Source: Actinomycetes bacterium (GTDB lineage: Bacteria > Actinomycetota > Actinomycetes > Actinomycetales > Dermatophilaceae). Taken from it: a stretch of DNA of 10,474 nucleotides. The notes under the pieces are model-generated. The model ran no database searches, was not told where the DNA came from, and saw only the letters and a list, made by a program, of their open reading frames with translations. How positions within the stretch are numbered: the first letter of the stretch is position 1; each line of letters opens with the position of its first letter. Of this stretch, positions 1 to 8,360 are shown in pieces. The translations under genes were made by a program, and so were the position numbers. Where the stretch lies: NCBI GenBank assembly GCA_023420415.1, contig JAEZWF010000013.1:1-10474 (forward strand), given 5' to 3'.

Positions 1-47
1 AGGAGTGCGGCAGCGAGTGTCGCTGCCAGCGCGCGCAGACGTGACAT
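1..47 (-). CDS. Secreted or lipid-anchored protein, N-terminus only (cut by window edge)
   Basis: An ATG at 47 read on the minus strand opens a frame that runs off the window and gives MSRLRALAATLAAAL. This is two arginines (residues 3 and 5) followed by a Leu/Ala hydrophobic stretch, as in the n- and h-regions of a Sec signal peptide. A purine-rich GGGGGA lies 3 nt upstream of the ATG and could be the ribosome binding site. The gene lies 86 nt downstream of the hydrolase gene on the same strand and could be its own unit or the end of the topA operon. Only 15 complete codons are visible, so the mature protein cannot be identified. The inverted repeat at 9-27 is within this leader-coding stretch. 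Confidence 0.5.
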   Translation of the reverse strand, partial: MSRLRALAATLAAAL

Positions 48-76
48 GGGTCCCCCAGGGTGCGGATGGTGAGCGC

Positions 77-97
77 ACTCTAGGGGTCAGCCGGCTG
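77..97 (-). promoter_or_regulatory. Possible promoter with palindromic operator before the signal-peptide gene
   Basis: Read on the minus strand, TAGAGT (82-77) fits a TANNNT -10 element about 30 nt before the ATG at 47. Next to it, in what would be the spacer, is the perfect 10-bp palindrome CAGCCGGCTG (88-97). No convincing -35 hexamer is seen at 17-18 nt. A palindrome in the spacer would be a natural place for a repressor, but short GC-rich palindromes are frequent in such a genome, so this is weak. Confidence 0.22.
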
Positions 98-133
98 CTC
101 CCACCGCCGAATCCGAAGAACCCGACCGAACGG

Positions 134-1498
134 TCAGTGCCAGCGCTGCTCGTCGACCCCGCCGGGGATGTCGGCGTCGGGGTCGTAGGGGGTTCGCGTG
201 AACCGGAACGAGCCGATGTCGAGGTGGCTGACCTCACCGTCGGCCGAGCGCACCACGGCCAGCGGCTCGTTCTCGTGGTAGCCGTCGAGCCCCACCCAGC
301 CGTCGCCCTCCGGCCGGAACCGTGACCCGCGCGCCGTGCCCGGCTCACCGAGGACCAGGTGCCCCTCAGGCCCCAACCGCAGCCGGTATGCCGTGGTGCC
401 CCAGTACCAGTCCCCCACGAGTTCCAGCGTCGTCGCCTGCGCCGGGTCCGGGACCCATGGCTCGGGCCGCACCGGCTCGTGCTCACGCAGGATGGTGAGC
501 AGCTCGGAGGAGAGGTGGGCCGACATGCCGGAGGTCGCGTTGGCGAAGACCACAACGCCGTCGCCGGTCTCACGGTCCACCCGCAGGCCGGCGAGGAAGC
601 CGGGCATGGAGCCGCCGTGCCCGGCGAACCGACGCCCCTCGAGGTTCCACACCTGCCAGCCGAGTCCGTGGGCAGCGGTCCACGCCTGGCCGGGACTGTC
701 GTTCACCGCGATCGGCAGGAGCATCTCGTCGAGCGTCTCCGGAGCCAGCAAGCCCTCGGTCCGACCGGCCAGGAACGCAGCCCACCGCGCAAGGTCCTCG
801 ACCGTGGACCACAGCTGCCCCGCCGGCGCCATCGACACAGCGTCGTGCTCGGGCTCGACGTGGAGCAGGTCGGCGAGCGGGTGCACGCCCCACCCTGCCG
901 CAGCAGGCGCCACGGGTCGCGGCGTCGTGCGCGACATGCCAAGCGGCACAAGGAGACTCGTCCGCACGGCCTCGTGCCACGGCACACCGCGCAGCCGCGC
1001 CACGATCTCGCCCAGCACGGCATACCCCACGTTGGAGTAGTGGAAGCGCGCCCCGGGACGGAAGCGCAGCTGCGGCCTGCTTCCGAGCAGACTCGCCCAG
1101 TCGCCGCCCTCGACCCGCTCCCACCACGGCCCCGACGTCTCGGCCGGCAGGCCGGAGGTGTGCGAAAGCAGCTGGGCCACAGTCGATTCCGCGAATGACG
1201 AGTCCGTTGCGTCCGGCAGCACCGACCGCACAGGGTCGCCCAGGGCGAAGGCGCCCTCGTCACGCAGCCGCATCACCTCCACGGCTACGAACGTCTTGGT
1301 GATCGAGCCGATCCGGTACTGCGTGTCGGCACTCACCACTTCACCGTCGGCCCGCCCGGTCGTGGCGCCGACCGCGTCGGACCACACCAGGCCACCGCCA
1401 CGCACCAACCCGGCGGCGACGGACGGAAGTCGTTGCCCTGCTTGCTCCTTCGCCAGCCGAAGACCCAGCCGGTCCACCACGTCCGGGCGCAGCGGCAT
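134..1498 (-). CDS. Serine hydrolase, beta-lactamase/PBP4*-like (class C fold), cytoplasmic
   Basis: This 454-residue protein belongs to the beta-lactamase-related serine hydrolases (class C, D-aminopeptidase, esterase and PBP4* types). The three catalytic motifs are present in order: SITK at residues 65-68 (nucleophile Ser65, Lys68), YSN at 154-156, and HGG at 294-296 in place of KTG. The segment VAQLLSHTSGLP (107-118) is also typical of the family. After the catalytic domain, residues about 345-454 form a small beta-rich C-terminal domain. No signal peptide is seen, so the protein is probably cytoplasmic. That argues against a periplasmic drug-hydrolysing role and for an esterase or peptidase acting on an unknown small substrate. 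The ATG at 1498 lies 5 nt after the topA stop, with only a weak AAGG upstream, so translation is likely coupled to topA. The family call is firm; the substrate is unknown. Confidence 0.88.
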   Translation of the reverse strand: MPLRPDVVDRLGLRLAKEQAGQRLPSVAAGLVRGGGLVWSDAVGATTGRADGEVVSADTQYRIGSITKTFVAVEVMRLRDEGAFALGDPVRSVLPDATDSSFAESTVAQLLSHTSGLPAETSGPWWERVEGGDWASLLGSRPQLRFRPGARFHYSNVGYAVLGEIVARLRGVPWHEAVRTSLLVPLGMSRTTPRPVAPAAAGWGVHPLADLLHVEPEHDAVSMAPAGQLWSTVEDLARWAAFLAGRTEGLLAPETLDEMLLPIAVNDSPGQAWTAAHGLGWQVWNLEGRRFAGHGGSMPGFLAGLRVDRETGDGVVVFANATSGMSAHLSSELLTILREHEPVRPEPWVPDPAQATTLELVGDWYWGTTAYRLRLGPEGHLVLGEPGTARGSRFRPEGDGWVGLDGYHENEPLAVVRSADGEVSHLDIGSFRFTRTPYDPDADIPGGVDEQRWH

Positions 1499-1503
1499 AC
1501 GGC

Positions 1504-4284
<2,781 letters not shown>

Positions 4285-4392
4285 TATGCAACCTCGGATT
4301 TCTGATCCCATGTGCAGCGGATTCGTCGCTGCGCGGACATGGCAACGCCACAGACGGTAACCCAAGGCGTCAAGTGCGGCGCCATGGGGAGC

Positions 4393-4410
4393 CGGCCACG
4401 CGGCATACCC
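4393..4410. repeat. Dispersed motif copy, 18 nt identical to the terminator arm at 9762-9779
   Basis: These 18 bases (CGGCCACGCGGCATACCC) are identical to positions 9762-9779, the right arm of the hairpin after the carboxypeptidase gene. Here only one arm is present, so no hairpin forms. It contains the octamer CGGCATAC (4401-4408), one of 11 copies in the window. It lies in the control region between topA and the dioxygenase gene. Confidence 0.7.
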
Positions 4411-4430
4411 AATCTTGTTGAAGGTTCAAC
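4405..4430 (-). promoter_or_regulatory. Possible SigB/SigF-type stress promoter for topA
   Basis: Read towards topA, GTTGAA (4430-4425), 14 nt and GGGTAT (4410-4405) resemble the GTTT-spacer-GGGTAT consensus of the SigB/SigF general stress sigma factors, with one mismatch in the GTTT. A start near 4397 would give a leader of about 113 nt. A TTGACG (4373-4368) further downstream could be the -35 of a separate housekeeping promoter, but its -10 is poor. The caveat is that GGGTAT here is also part of the dispersed GTATGCCG motif, so the match may be incidental. Confidence 0.28.
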
Positions 4431-4454
4431 TCACAAGCGCGTAGCCTTCTTCCA
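4415..4454 (+). promoter_or_regulatory. Dioxygenase promoter with GTTGAA-GG-TTCAAC palindrome; probably leaderless
   Basis: GTTGAA-GG-TTCAAC (4417-4430) is a perfect 6-2-6 inverted repeat of the sort bound by MarR-type dimers. It overlaps a -35-like TTGAAG (4418-4423), which is 18 nt from a -10-like TAGCCT (4442-4447). The start codon ATG begins 7 nt after the -10. Transcription would therefore start at or next to the A of ATG, which agrees with the absence of any Shine-Dalgarno sequence. The elements are seen directly; repression by a MarR-type regulator is inference, and no such regulator gene is in the window. Confidence 0.5.
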
Positions 4455-5251
4455 TGACGGCGACCGACGACCGGCAACCGGTGCTCTACCTCAGCCACGG
4501 CGCGCCGCCGCTCGCCGACGACCCGGTGTGGACCGCCCAGCTCGCCGACTGGTCGAGCCGCTTCGGCAAGCCCCGCACCGTCCTCATGGTCTCCGCCCAC
4601 TGGGAGGAGGCGCCGCTGTCGCTGTCGGCCACCTCGGGGAACGTGCCGCTCGTCTATGACTTCTGGGGCTTCCCGCAGCGCTACTACGACGTGACGTATG
4701 CCGCCCCGGGGGCGCCCGAGCTCGCCGCCTCGGTCGAGCGGCTGGTCACCACCGGTGAGACGCCGGTGCACCGCGATGAGACGCGCGGCCTCGACCACGG
4801 TGCCTACGTGCCGCTCGTCGAGATGTACCCCGACGCGGACGTGCCCGTGCTGCAGATGTCCATGCCGACCCTGGACCCGCGGACCCTGTTCGACCTCGGC
4901 CGGCGACTGGCGCCACTGCGCGACGAGGGCACGCTCATCGTCGGGTCGGGCTTCACGACCCACAACCTGCGCTGGTTCAACCCCTCGGCAGGGCCGGATG
5001 AGGAACCGCCGTCGGCTTCGAGCGAGTTCGACCAGTGGGCGGCAGAAGCCTTGCAGCGCAAGGACATCGACGCGATCCTCGACTTCGAGCACAAGGCACC
5101 CGCCGCGCACGAGGCCCACCCGCGCACGGAGCACTGGGCTCCGCTGTACGTCAGCCTCGGCGCGGCCCACGAGTCCGGGTCGCTCGACAACGAGTCGGTG
5201 ATCGACGGCTTCTGGTACGGCCTCAGCAAGCGCTCCTGGCAGTTCGCCTGA
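4454..5251 (+). CDS. DODA/LigB-type extradiol ring-cleavage dioxygenase
   Basis: This 265-residue protein belongs to the class III extradiol dioxygenases (LigB superfamily), in the branch of E. coli YgiD and plant DOPA 4,5-dioxygenase. These enzymes use non-haem iron or zinc to open catechol rings. Visible motifs are LSHGAPP (His15) and VSAHWE (His49), the usual N-terminal metal ligands. DHGAYVPL carries His115, the likely acid-base residue. SGFTTHNL carries His170 and AHPRTEHWAPL carries His222 and His227, of which His222 is the probable third ligand. The length is typical. No Shine-Dalgarno precedes the ATG, and a promoter at the right distance suggests a leaderless mRNA. It is convergent with the next gene across only 24 nt, with no convincing terminator. 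The catechol substrate cannot be told from sequence. No other ring-degradation genes are adjacent, so detoxification of a quinol or catechol is as likely as catabolism. Confidence 0.9.
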   Translation: MTATDDRQPVLYLSHGAPPLADDPVWTAQLADWSSRFGKPRTVLMVSAHWEEAPLSLSATSGNVPLVYDFWGFPQRYYDVTYAAPGAPELAASVERLVTTGETPVHRDETRGLDHGAYVPLVEMYPDADVPVLQMSMPTLDPRTLFDLGRRLAPLRDEGTLIVGSGFTTHNLRWFNPSAGPDEEPPSASSEFDQWAAEALQRKDIDAILDFEHKAPAAHEAHPRTEHWAPLYVSLGAAHESGSLDNESVIDGFWYGLSKRSWQFA

Positions 5252-5275
5252 AGCCGCCGATCCCGACCCGCCGGC

Positions 5276-5875
5276 TCAGAGCTTGGACTTGACCTTGTCG
5301 AGCGTCGCCTCGATCTTGTCCTTGCGCTCCTCGCGGCGCTGCTCGCGGTACTCCTTGCGCGCCTCCTTGGCCTCGGTCGCCGCCACGTCCTCGGCCGCGT
5401 GCAGGTCGTTGACGAGGTCGTAGGCCGACCAGCGCTCGAGCGTCCCGCCGGAGTCGGCGACCTGCTGGTCGAGCACCGAGGTGTCCTTCTCGTCGACGTG
5501 GGCGATGACGGCTGTCTGCCCGGGCTCGATCTGCTCGGAGATCATGTCGAGCACGCCCGCGGCGTCGGACTCGCGGTCGGCGTCGTCGACCGACCCGGCG
5601 AGCGCGCCGGTGGCCCAACCCATGAGCAGTCCGACGGGGCCGGCCAGGGCACCGACGGCCATCCCGATGAGGCTGCCCGAGAGCACTCCGGAGCCCCCTT
5701 CGCGCCCGGTGCCGTCATCGAGCGTGAGCTGCCCTGACTCGTCGCGCGCGATGACCGCCGCCGACTCGACCTCGAGCCCCTTGTCGTCGTAGGCGAGGTC
5801 GCGCAGCTTGCTGACCTCTTCGTAGCACTTGCTGGGGTTCTCGTCGTACCTGATGAGGACCACGTTGTCCGTCAT
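5276..5875 (-). CDS. DUF1269-like glycine-zipper membrane-associated protein
   Basis: This 199-residue protein resembles the DUF1269 family, whose function is unknown. Residues 1-55 form an alpha/beta region (VVLIRY near the start, AAVIARDESGQL at 39-50). A glycine-zipper hydrophobic stretch follows at about 60-95, with GSGVLSG, GMAVGALAGP and GWATGALAGS. A second alpha/beta part includes GQTAVIAHVDE (119-129). A highly charged helix rich in Glu, Lys and Arg (about 162-199) may be a coiled coil. I start it at ATG 5875 because GGAGGGA lies 5 nt before it; the open frame upstream to 5959 has no such site. Glycine-zipper DUF1269 proteins are often seen near stress genes, but no role is demonstrated here. 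It is separated from the upstream small membrane protein gene by 140 nt and may have its own promoter. Confidence 0.8.
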   Translation of the reverse strand: MTDNVVLIRYDENPSKCYEEVSKLRDLAYDDKGLEVESAAVIARDESGQLTLDDGTGREGGSGVLSGSLIGMAVGALAGPVGLLMGWATGALAGSVDDADRESDAAGVLDMISEQIEPGQTAVIAHVDEKDTSVLDQQVADSGGTLERWSAYDLVNDLHAAEDVAATEAKEARKEYREQRREERKDKIEATLDKVKSKL

Positions 5876-5961
5876 GACATTCCCTCCCGGCTGGTGCGTG
5901 ACCGCCCCGGTGACGGCCCCCGCCCACTTCACGGTGGCGCGATTGCGGCCAGTCGGCAACC

Positions 5962-5982
5962 GGACCGGGGTCCCCCAGGGTG
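5962..5982. promoter_or_regulatory. Palindrome GGACC-GG-GGTCC and a 15-nt element shared with 48-62
   Basis: The spacer between the small membrane gene and the DUF1269 gene holds a 5-2-5 inverted repeat (5962-5973). Overlapping it is GGGTCCCCCAGGGTG (5968-5982), identical to positions 48-62 just before the signal-peptide gene. Both copies lie on the same strand, downstream of a gene stop and upstream of a minus-strand start. The rest of the 5876-5981 spacer shows only the ribosome binding site of the DUF1269 gene and no clear promoter hexamers. Confidence 0.35.
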
Positions 5983-6021
5983 AACGGTCAGTGAACGCCG
6001 GTCAGTGGACGCCGGTCAGTG
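5982..6021 (-). repeat. 14-nt direct tandem repeat CACTGACCGGCGTY, about 2.9 copies
   Basis: On the minus strand the units are CACTGACCGGCGTC (6021-6008), CACTGACCGGCGTT (6007-5994) and a partial CACTGACCGTTC (5993-5982). The first copy contains the His codon and TGA stop of the small membrane protein gene. Positions 139-128, at the stop of the hydrolase gene, read CACTGACCGTTC as well, again as His codon plus TGA. The repeats are exact and directly seen; whether they bind a protein or arose by slippage is unknown. Confidence 0.75.
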
Positions 6022-6354
6022 TGCGCCCGGTCGGCGGCTGGGGCCCGGTCGCGTGGGGTCGTCCTCGACGAGGTCGACCTGCTCGGGCACCACGATGGGC
6101 CGCAGCCGGGCCCAGCCGATGAAGACGGCCGCCACCACGACGAGCACGATGCCAGCCCACAGGTTGGCGTTGACGCCGCCGGTCTTCTCGGTCTCCGGGT
6201 CGGCGAACAGCCCCATCGCCAGGATGATGACGCCGAAGATGCCGAGCAGCATCCCGATGAAGTTGCGGATGTCAAAGGCACCGGCGGTATGCCGCGTGGT
6301 CCGGTCGTCGTCGGGGTCCGGGGCCTCGGTGGGTGCGTCGTGGGTCGAGGACAT
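6016..6354 (-). CDS. Small two-helix membrane protein, probable partner of the symporter
   Basis: This 112-residue protein has an acidic N-terminus rich in Asp, Pro and Thr (1-22) and two predicted transmembrane helices (about 31-50 and 66-83). The linker is DPETEKTGGVNA and the C-terminal tail is charged. The stretch FDIRNFIGMLLG leads into the first helix. The gene starts 14 nt after the symporter stop, with AAGGAGC in the gap as ribosome binding site, so the two are almost certainly one operon. I do not recognise a named family. Small two-helix peptides encoded beside SSS carriers exist (DUF485 beside ActP is an example, though encoded upstream and different in sequence), so an accessory or stability role is a reasonable inference. 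The stop codon lies inside the first copy of a tandem repeat. Confidence 0.75.
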   Translation of the reverse strand: MSSTHDAPTEAPDPDDDRTTRHTAGAFDIRNFIGMLLGIFGVIILAMGLFADPETEKTGGVNANLWAGIVLVVVAAVFIGWARLRPIVVPEQVDLVEDDPTRPGPSRRPGAH

Positions 6355-6368
6355 GTGTCAGCTCCTTG

Positions 6369-8126
6369 TCAGAACAGCGCGTTGAGGACGATGACCATGC
6401 CGAGGGCGACACCGGCCAGGGGGACGGTGCGGCGGTACCACGGCAAGCTGGCCTCGAGCGGGTCGGTGCGGTCGGCCTTGGGCGTCTCGGAGTAGACCAG
6501 CCCCTTGAGCTCGCTCGCCGGTTTCGGCTCGGTCACCATCGTCACCAGGACGCTCACGACGATGTCGACGACGAAGGCCGCGCTCGCCGAGATGAAGGCC
6601 GCACCCTGGCCGTCGATCGGGATGACGTGCAGGCTGTAGCCGAACGAGCCTGCCTCACTGAGGACGCTCACGACCACGGCCGCCACGGTGCCGCTGACGA
6701 GACCGGCCCAGCCCGCGGTCGGTGTCATCCGCTTCCAGAACATGCCGAGGATGAACGTGGCGAACAACGGGGCGTTGAAGTAGCCGAACAGCGCCTGCAG
6801 GTAGTCCATCAGGTTGTCGAACTGACTGGCGATGGAGGCGGTGAAGATGGCGATGACCGTTGCGCCGACCGTGGCGAGCCGGCCGATCCGCAGGTAGTAG
6901 TCGTCGGTGTGGTTCTTGCGGATGTAGCGCTGCCACAGGTCGTAGCTGAACACGGTGTTGAAGGCGGAGATGTTGGCCGCCATGCCGGCCATGAACGCCG
7001 CGAGCAGACCGGTGATGGCCAACCCCAGCAGGCCGTTCGGCAGCACGTCACGCATGAGCAGCAACAACGTGTCGTTGTAGGTCACGCCCTCACCCGAGGA
7101 ACCACCCGGCACGGTCTCTCCCCGCTTGACCGCCGCGATCTCCGCCACCAGCACCGCGGCGATCATGCCGGGGATGATCGTGATGAACGGGATGAACATC
7201 TTGGGGAAGGCGCCGATGATCGGGGTCTTGCGCGCCGCGGAGATCGAGTTCGAGGCCATGGCCCGCTGGACCTCGACGAAGTTCGTCGTCCAGTAGCCGA
7301 AGGACAGCACGAACCCGAGGCCGAACACGATGCCGACCACCGACCAGAACGGGTTGTCGAAGCCGGACAGCGCCTGCCCAGGCCACGACTCGAGCTGCTG
7401 GTCCACCGGCGTGACGACCTGGCCCTTGTCGATCTGCGGCTGGACCTTGTCCATGAACCCGTCCCAGCCGCCGAGCCGGTGCAGGCCGATCAGCGTCAGC
7501 GGCAGCAGCGAGGCGACGATGACGAAGAACTGGAGCACCTCGTTGTAGATCGCCGCCGACAGCCCACCCAAGGTGATGTAGGACAGCACGATCGCGGCCG
7601 CGACCACCAGTGCCACCCAGAGCGGCCAGCCGAGCAGTGCGTGCACGATCGAACCGAGCAGGAACAGGTTGACTCCGGCGATGAGCAGCTGGGCCAAGGC
7701 GAACGAGATCGCGTTGACGAGGTGGGCGCCCGTGCCGAAGCGGCGGAGCATGAACTCCGGCACCGAGCGCACCTTCGAGCCGTAGTAGAACGGCATCATC
7801 ACGACACCGAGGAACAGCATCGCGGGGATCGCGCCGACCCAGAAGTAGTGCACCGTGGGCAGCCCGATCTGAGCGCCGGTCGCGGACATGCCCATGATCT
7901 CGACCGCGCCGAGGTTCGCCGAGATGAACGCCAGACCCGTGACCCACGCAGGCAGTGACCGTCCGGAGAGGAAGAAGTCGATCGAGTCGGACACGGCGCG
8001 CCGGGCGAGGAACCCGATGCCCAGCACGAAGACGAAGTAGATCGCCAGGATGAGGTAGTCGACGGCCCCGGCATCGATGAGCGTGTCCTGAGCTGGGACG
8101 AGCACGGGTGCGGCTGCAAGGGACAT
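6369..8126 (-). CDS. SSS (SLC5/SGLT-like) solute symporter
   Basis: This 585-residue carrier has about 13-14 hydrophobic segments and belongs to the sodium:solute symporter family, nearest in style to vSGLT-like sugar carriers. Landmarks are SGRSLPAWVTGLAFISANLG (54-73), GMSATGAQIG (79-88), and GYWTTNFVEVQRAMAS (277-292) leading into NSISAARKTPIIGAF. AAFMAGMAANISAFN (376-390) and GYFNAPLFATFILGMFWKR (448-466) follow. By eye alignment to vSGLT, the Na2-site serines 364/365 correspond to Ala380-Gly381 here, and Gln69 corresponds to Glu76. Na+ coupling by the usual site is therefore doubtful. GAGGAG lies 6 nt before ATG 8126, fixing the start. The gene is followed in an operon by a small membrane protein and is divergent from a secreted carboxypeptidase. 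The substrate is unknown; a sugar or polyol is a guess from family. Confidence 0.9.
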   Translation of the reverse strand: MSLAAAPVLVPAQDTLIDAGAVDYLILAIYFVFVLGIGFLARRAVSDSIDFFLSGRSLPAWVTGLAFISANLGAVEIMGMSATGAQIGLPTVHYFWVGAIPAMLFLGVVMMPFYYGSKVRSVPEFMLRRFGTGAHLVNAISFALAQLLIAGVNLFLLGSIVHALLGWPLWVALVVAAAIVLSYITLGGLSAAIYNEVLQFFVIVASLLPLTLIGLHRLGGWDGFMDKVQPQIDKGQVVTPVDQQLESWPGQALSGFDNPFWSVVGIVFGLGFVLSFGYWTTNFVEVQRAMASNSISAARKTPIIGAFPKMFIPFITIIPGMIAAVLVAEIAAVKRGETVPGGSSGEGVTYNDTLLLLMRDVLPNGLLGLAITGLLAAFMAGMAANISAFNTVFSYDLWQRYIRKNHTDDYYLRIGRLATVGATVIAIFTASIASQFDNLMDYLQALFGYFNAPLFATFILGMFWKRMTPTAGWAGLVSGTVAAVVVSVLSEAGSFGYSLHVIPIDGQGAAFISASAAFVVDIVVSVLVTMVTEPKPASELKGLVYSETPKADRTDPLEASLPWYRRTVPLAGVALGMVIVLNALF

Positions 8127-8360
8127 CGGCGGCTCCTCGATCGGGACGGGCGCGCGTCGCGTGCGCCACCAGCCAACCTAGGACGTATGCCGCGTTTCAG
8201 CATCCGCGCGTGCCGCCCGGTCGGGCGCGTGGCCAGTTTCGGTTGGACACGGGTGCCGGAGCGGCGGAGTGTGGGCACATCCACCCGAGCCGGGGCAAAC
8301 CGGCATACCTGATGTCCGCACCGCAGGTCTCCCCCGGCGCACCACGCAAGGAGGAGAACC
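8127..8360. other. Divergent intergenic region between symporter and carboxypeptidase genes
   Basis: This 234-nt spacer must hold both promoters, but I see no convincing -35/-10 pair on either strand. It holds the GTATGCCG motif twice in opposite orientation (8185-8192 and 8301-8308) and a 6-2-6 inverted repeat CGCCCG-GT-CGGGCG (8214-8227). The ribosome binding sites sit at its ends: GAGGAG for the symporter, and AAGGAGGAG 5 nt before ATG 8361 for the carboxypeptidase. No small gene is supported here. Confidence 0.5.

Noticed and set aside
9..27. 8-bp inverted repeat GGCAGCGA-GTG-TCGCTGCC, possible terminator
   Set aside because: It lies inside the codons of an Ala/Leu-rich signal peptide, where such symmetry arises easily, and there is a start codon just upstream of it on the minus strand.
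945..959. 15-nt word GGCACAAGGAGACTC shared with 9720-9734
   Set aside because: About one 15-nt coincidence is expected by chance in 10 kb of this composition. One copy is inside a gene, with no shared context.
4285..4365. 27-residue N-terminal extension of TopA to the upstream ATG
   Set aside because: The residues do not look like a TopA N-terminus. A GAGG at proper distance and the start of the conserved sequence favour GTG 4284.
5252..5275. AGCCG...CGGCT inverted repeat between the dioxygenase and DUF1269 genes as a terminator
   Set aside because: It has only a 5-bp stem with a 15-nt loop and no T-run, too weak to call.
6333..7958. 541-codon open frame opposite the symporter
   Set aside because: Its composition is dominated by Arg, Asp, His and Gln with no fold-like pattern, as expected for the complement of hydrophobic codons. 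The symporter frame is unambiguous.
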